Shown piece after piece: positions 58,430 through 64,000 of a stretch of 64,000 nt of DNA. The translations under genes and the position numbers were made by a program. Every line of letters begins with the position of its first letter. The first letter of the stretch is position 1. Source of the stretch: Laguncularia racemosa (lineage: Eukaryota > Streptophyta > Magnoliopsida > Myrtales > Combretaceae); the NCBI GenBank assembly GCA_037954665.1, contig JBBMOL010000246.1, forward strand, positions 434,001-498,000, in the 5' to 3' direction. Under the pieces are notes generated by a model, which searched no databases, had not been told where the DNA came from, and saw nothing but the letters and a program-made list of their open reading frames with translations.

Positions 58430-60514
58430 ATTATATCAATGTTAATTTATATGTAACGTTTTGGACACTGCATTTAATTTGTCCACCATTTGTTACATGT
58501 TATAAGGTAAATTCTTTCATGTAGTAAATGAATAATTGTGTTAAATGTATAGTATGTATGTTATTTACTTACACCTACCCCTTGTTAGATGTACTATGGC
58601 ATGTTATTGTTGTCATTCAGGTCTCCTAGCTAATCGTAAACATTTTTTCATGTCTTAGAACTTCAAGTTTGAGTCCTAGATGAATAATGAGTTATATCAA
58701 ACAACCTATACTTTAACTAAAATAAAGTTCTTAAAATCTTTATTATTTTATTTTATTCTTCTGTTATTTATTATTATTATTATTATTTAATGAACTTTAC
58801 AAGGTTATTTTGTTCAACTTTTGTTACCTTGCATCAAGATCGAGTTGAAATGGAAGACATTCTATGGAAACCCTAAATGGAGTAGACATGAGTTATTTAC
58901 ATGTATACTTAGATCATATGTAGAATATTATGTTAGGACGACATATATGAAATCAATTGTTAGGTACTTAGCTTATATTTTACTAATAAAAGCTATTGTA
59001 TCTTAGAATGGTGTTATTTTAGTTGGTAGGTTATATCACAGTTTTACATCATAGGCTTGTGATTTTTGTGATTATCTACATTAGATTTATGAAGAATCAT
59101 GGATACATTTTTGGATTTATTATTCCTTTATATTGAGAATTTCTTATATTTAGTTATTATTCGTAGAAGGATTACTGGAAATTTTGTGATTTACATTTAT
59201 ACTTTATCAAATATCATTGAGGTGGTTTTGAATCGTCAAGTATAAATGCTATTATTTTCATTATATTTGTTATTAGGAAATTGAGTTTATATTACAAATC
59301 TATGTATCTCATACTATATAAGATATTATCTTTTAAGATAATGTGGGGTCTTGCTTAGAAGATTTTTTTTTTTTTTTGTATGGGGGTATAATTATTTTAT
59401 ACATATACCATATACTTTCAAGGGAACATGTTGGCAATTTTTTGAGTTAGGATTTTATATTTAAATTTATATTTAAAACTTTTCTAAGGATACCTAAACA
59501 ATTAATATATTTAAGAGTTTATTCAATAATTATATTTAAATTATTTTTCTTTTTAATTGTGATGCTATCATATTGTATACATTGGTATACTATTGAACTA
59601 TGATGAACAAATTTTAGATGGATAATTGATTATATTGCACATAATGTTGTTATAATTGCTTTACCATTAATTTTATAAGTTTAACATTATTTATTATTGT
59701 TGTTATTAGTATTTTTAGTAGCATAATTACAAGTGTCCTATAACCCCATTCATGTAATTGATTGATTTATTTATTTATTTTGTAGGGATCTCAATGTGTT
59801 TTGTTGTTGAATTGTATGTATATTCATTATTCGTTTTAGTTGGAATTCTAATATTATTTCAACACTATGATTCCATATGTTGACATAGTTCATCAAAGTG
59901 TTATTAGTAAAGGTGTTTTAGATCAAAAGTCTAATAACAATAAGATGGTGTTATGAATATCCCACAACTCCTTAAAATACTCATTGAAAATTATGGGGCT
60001 CCACCTTATTTCAAATATTTTTTAACTTAGGGTCGCTAAGTTGTATCTCCTATATTTTTCTTTTTCTAGGAGAGTAGTTTGTATTTCCAAGTTTGATAAT
60101 CATGCGTCCTTCCCATGCCATGTAAATTCAATGTTAAGACCTATAGGTTATGGACCCCACTGATAACATTTACCTTTTAAGTGTGGACACTCCTGAAGGT
60201 AGTGTCATCGTCAAAACTCGATGATTGTGAATTATTAATCTTTATATTTTGTGATATCTTTTAACTTTGTTTTTCGAAATCTCCATTTGTGGTTTCGAAG
60301 GAGAACATAAGGTTTTAAGAGTTAGCAAGCTTTAAGCAGCTTATGGCTAGAAGGGAATCCTATAGTGATAAATATATATATTTATATGTATAAACTATTG
60401 TCTAAGTCTTTTATTATTTTATTCCTAAAAATCTACCCAGGTTCTACCTTATCTCACTATTTAGTAAGTTGGTCCTATCTCTGACAACCTAGAGCTCTGA
60501 TACCATTCTTATCA
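57603..60514 (-). other. Non-coding interior of the LARD-like element
   Basis: 2.9 kb, very AT-rich, without gag or pol on either strand. It begins (minus) with the primer site at 60505-60494 and ends with the polypurine tract at 57615-57603. An (ATT)n microsatellite lies at 58378-58430. Confidence 0.7.
60494..60505 (-). promoter_or_regulatory. tRNA-iMet primer-binding site of the LARD-like element
   Basis: A perfect TGGTATCAGAGC on the minus strand, nine bases downstream of the LTR end at 60515; the chromovirus shows the same spacing. Confidence 0.8.
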
Positions 60515-63461
60515 TGCTCCAAAAGAGGCTTAGAAGTTTCTACTAAAAGTTATCATATTACGTGTGCACCTGTTATATGATAACAGTCTTATAAATTAGA
60601 GGTCGCAAGACTCTAAATAATTATTTAATCAATTACAACTAATCATATTATATAAAATCATATAATGAAAATATAATTACGGATTCTCATGTTTCATAGT
60701 CGACCAAGATCATAGAGAATCGAAATCCCCTACCAAAACAATAAAATGAAAGAGTAATTCTAAGTCTCATAATTTTAATTTTCACATTAAGTTCCTAAGA
60801 ATAATATTACATTTAAATAATCAATCAATCACAAATCTTACTCCATCATTCTTGATTCTCAAAACTCTCGTTATAACATATCTTATCCCATCCCAAGCTT
60901 TTGTGTTGTTTTCTACACAACAATCTATGGTGGGGTAGGCACACTATGGCTCAATGAAATGGAAGTGTAATACCCTCAATATTGCACACGCACACAAACA
61001 ATTTCAAATAGGATTTTAAATCATATGTTATACATGGGCAACCATATACAATGCAACATCACACGCAGTCTTTCGATAACCAATGTGAAGTCTAAGGTTT
61101 ACACCCCCTTAACCTTAGGTTAGGGATTCAAATCATACCATTAGTGTTTGGGTCTCAAACTTAATTAATTACTATTATCTCTTTATTATAAATTGTTTCT
61201 TAATTTCAATGTTATAAGCTCTAGTGTTACTTACACACCGAGCAATAAACACCTTTAAGGACATACCGAACTTGGAACCGTCAAGGCGCAATAATCCCTT
61301 AATCACTTAGTTCGCACTTGGTGGAATAGTAATCCTTCGATTACTTCCGTTACGGCCATATAGCAGTGATGACCTTCAATTTTATGCAATATATCGTGCA
61401 ATGTTTGTCAGATTGTTATTAGCCGAATATCATTATATCAATTTAGATTTAGGTGACCAATCAGATAAGGCAAACAATTCACAAGGAAATAAATTTCACA
61501 ATAAGGCAACATGCAAAGCCAACTCGACAACAATACATTACAACCTAATTTCATTAACTATTCAATCAACCAGTCATGAAACATCAATTGTTCACAACTC
61601 AGAAGGACAAATCACAAGGTTTCGGATTTTTATCTGAATTTAATTAATCACAACTCTTTTCTCTTTTAACTTAAAATAATAATTTCACAAATATACATAA
61701 ACCTTTCCATACTCATCATATCCCCAAAATACTCACACTTCCCATACGTATTTATTGAATCATTCATACAAGACTTTTTTTGCGGTTTCCTCAATGACTT
61801 CGCACTATCTTACACATCCAAAGTCCCAAGCTAACATGCCTGTATCCCCATTTGTACTCCCATCGAGCTACACTCTTTCCACCCTAGCATGCACCTATCG
61901 TATCAGACTAACACACACACTTGCACACTTATCATTTCAACCTACAAATCATGCACTTATACACATCAGTCCACACACATGCACACGTACGCACACAACC
62001 TAGCACAAGTTCTCACGTACATACACATGCACTAGCACACACTCACGCACACATTCAGCACATACATACATACATGTCAAACTGCATACTTAAATACTGA
62101 TTCAGTGCACACATACACACACACTTGTCAAGCCACACACTCCTACACATACATACATAATCTAGCACACACACTCTCACTACCACATACCCCCTCCATG
62201 GCAATAGCAACAACATGCACACATAATCACTCCCACACATAGCAACATCACTCCATAGCGTACACCACCCACTCACACACCACATGCCCACAATAACCAC
62301 ACATCACCACACACCTAATACCCAATCACAAGCTCATGCACCATAGGACACTCGACCTTAACCACCATTCATCTTGCATCATCACTACCATTCCCACACA
62401 CACAGCTATAGAAATAGAACAGAGTGTCTACGAGTAATCCAAGCAAACCAACATGCAATTTCCGTACTCATGCGAAAATAAGCCATAGTAAATTTTCATA
62501 CAAGGTTCATGATGACAATAAAACATACACATATTTATGTATATATATACTTATTTACATAAAAACAATATATCACAATACATATTATAGTATATCATAG
62601 AGTTTCTCATTCACTTGAATCTTTTAACTTTAAAACTCTAAATAACTCTTGGGAAGTTGTGTGAATCTAGATCTTTCACCTAATAATAAATGAATAACAA
62701 ACTTAAAGTTAATTCTATTAGTTAAACTTACTAAACTTAAAATAAAAGTAAAATCTATTTTTTTTTTTTAAATTCGTATGGATTTTAGCATAAATTTGAA
62801 ACTCAAAATTTACTTAGCAAGTGTGATCTTGTTGTGAATTACTCATTCCAAGGATTGTAATGACACTTATGGTTTTTTATTTGGAGTTAGTATGAGGAAG
62901 ATATTAATTTTTGAAAATTGAAGAAGAAAAAGGAAAGTCTTACCGAAGAAGATCGGAAGAGAAGAAGAAAAGAAAGAAAGGAAGAAAATGCAGGTGTTTT
63001 ATAGGAAATAGTTAGTTGTTGTATAATTATTTAATTATATATTTGGTTAGTATATGTATTAATATTTAATTATATTATTTAAATTATAATATTTTATATA
63101 AAAATTTATATGTATACTAAATAAAATATTTTGAATATAATTATATATTTAAAAATTCTATTTAACTATTATAAATATAAAATTTTAACTTTTACTTCTT
63201 ATTTTTTATATTTATCTAATGAATTCTTTTTTTCTTATTTTTTATTTTAAATTTTATTATTATTTATTATAAGATTTTCATTATATGTAAATTATTAAAA
63301 TAGTATTAATATATTATAATAATTGAATTTATTATTATTATTTTTTAAAAAAAAATTAAAATGGTTAAAATAATATATTTACTATCATGATCTAGAAATA
63401 TTTATTATTCTATTTATTTTATTTATTTTAGTGTATTTTTTAAAAAAAATTAAGCGTTTCA
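60515..63461 (-). repeat. 5' LTR of the LARD-like element (full length)
   Basis: TGAAAC at 63461 to GGAGCA at 60515. The part 61411-63461 is shared with the 3' LTR. The remaining 0.9 kb includes TATGGCCGTAACGGAAG near 61350. The (CA)n-rich stretch is at 61900-62300. Confidence 0.7.
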
Positions 63462-63975
63462 TGCTATGCACCACATCTGTAAGTTATCTATTCACTAACA
63501 TATGAAAACCACTTAGCAGTCATGTCCTTTGACAATTAGCAAAATATATGATAAAGGGTGCCTTAAATAAATCAATCATATTATCAATATTTTGATTGGT
63601 GATTCAACTTGTGTTATAAATTTTCCGTTGGACAGTTGGCAGATCCGCGGCTTATTAATGTAAACAAACTTCTAACTCCAAGTTTTAGTTTGAGATTGAG
63701 TTTCCCCGCATGCTCTTTTCACTTCTCTTTCGCTACTCTTACGGCTTACCCACGTTTTCTTTGATCCATTTTCCCAGTAATCCCATAGCCAATAGTATTT
63801 ATTAATCCTTCGATCTCTCTTTCTTATCCTCTTAAAGTTTTTATGGTATATATATATATATATATCTGTGTGTGTGTGTGTGTTAAATGCAGAATTAATC
63901 TCTCTCTGGACTGAAAGTTCGAAGCTTTATTAGGTTAAATCGGTAGATTTGCCGATTTGCTGTTTGACAGAGCAA
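63462..63975 (+). promoter_or_regulatory. Possible promoter and 5' UTR of a gene at the window edge
   Basis: Unique-looking sequence with CT-rich tracts (63700-63900), a (TA)n(GT)n microsatellite at 63845-63882 and a leader ending AGCAAATGG. Composition changes from the LTR and resembles a plant 5' flank. Confidence 0.35.
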
Positions 63976-64000
63976 ATGGGAAAGTCTATGCCAACCCAAA
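63976..64000 (+). CDS. Possible start of a protein-coding gene (cut by window end)
   Basis: ATG at 63976 in a good plant context (AAATGG) opens MGKSMPTQ and is cut off by the window. Nothing can be said about its product. Support is only the upstream leader-like sequence and the lack of repeats. Confidence 0.3.

Larger units (their letters stand above)
55484..63461 (-). mobile_element. LARD-like non-coding LTR retrotransposon (minus strand)
   Basis: Two long direct repeats (55484-57602 and 61411-63461 in common) begin TGAAAC on the minus strand. A polypurine tract (AAGGGGGAAAGAA, 57615-57603) abuts the left one. An initiator-Met tRNA primer site (TGGTATCAGAGC, minus 60505-60494) lies nine bases beyond a CA end at 60515. 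So the 5' LTR is 60515-63461 (2.9 kb), the interior 57603-60514 is non-coding, and the 3' LTR (55484-57602) lacks about 0.9 kb of its 3' end, where it meets AKT1-upstream DNA. Lack of coding sequence with intact priming sites fits a large retrotransposon derivative. Confidence 0.75.

Overview
The window looks like intergenic heterochromatin of a flowering plant, probably a eudicot. It is AT-rich and packed with plant-specific mobile elements: Athila-type and chromovirus Ty3/gypsy, Ty1/copia, hAT, MULE and an endogenous pararetrovirus. It also holds a Shaker-type K+ channel pseudogene whose introns match plant AKT1 genes. No host gene is complete. All domain calls were made by reading translations by eye, without any database search.

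Layout. 1-5575: a scrambled cluster of endogenous pararetrovirus (Caulimoviridae-type) pieces on both strands, with two head-to-head junctions, one of which could fold into a hairpin. 5573-~16630: a 5'-truncated Athila-like element with decayed protease/RT/RNase H/integrase, an env-position ATHILA ORF, and a 3' LTR interrupted by a 1.36-kb hAT element. ~16640-26701: a 5'-truncated chromovirus split by a complete 4.4-kb gag-protease-only LTR element (17803-22203) and by a GC-rich hAT element (22273-23118). Removing either insertion with one target duplication restores the chromoviral reading frame. 26711-26830 is a chromoviral primer site and gag start. 26872-~43060: remains of a Mutator-like element (transposase on +, plant mobile domain gene on -, AT-rich tandem array), split by a nearly complete Athila element (27222-36685, TSD ACAAC).

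43-50 kb is AT-rich and mostly unassigned, with a likely hAT MITE, an RNase H-like fragment and a copia gag fragment. 50.3-55.1 kb (- strand) holds an AKT1-type channel pseudogene (TATA box and four recognisable exons) that runs, at the pore exon, straight into a 5'-truncated copia pol and LTR. 55484-63461 is a non-coding gypsy-like LTR element (LARD type, - strand) with LTRs up to about 2.9 kb. The last 25 bases may open a real gene (ATG at 63976).

How it fits together. This is layered insertion and decay rather than an operon or pathway. Premature stops in the retroelements sit mostly where Gln or Trp codons are expected, while long frames remain unshifted. That is the footprint of C-to-T decay of methylated DNA. 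The most unusual items are the pararetroviral inverted repeat, the MULE carrying a plant mobile domain gene, the gag-protease element, the apparent private promoter and 5'-UTR intron of the Athila env-position ORF, and the AKT1/copia chimera. None shows evidence of current activity.
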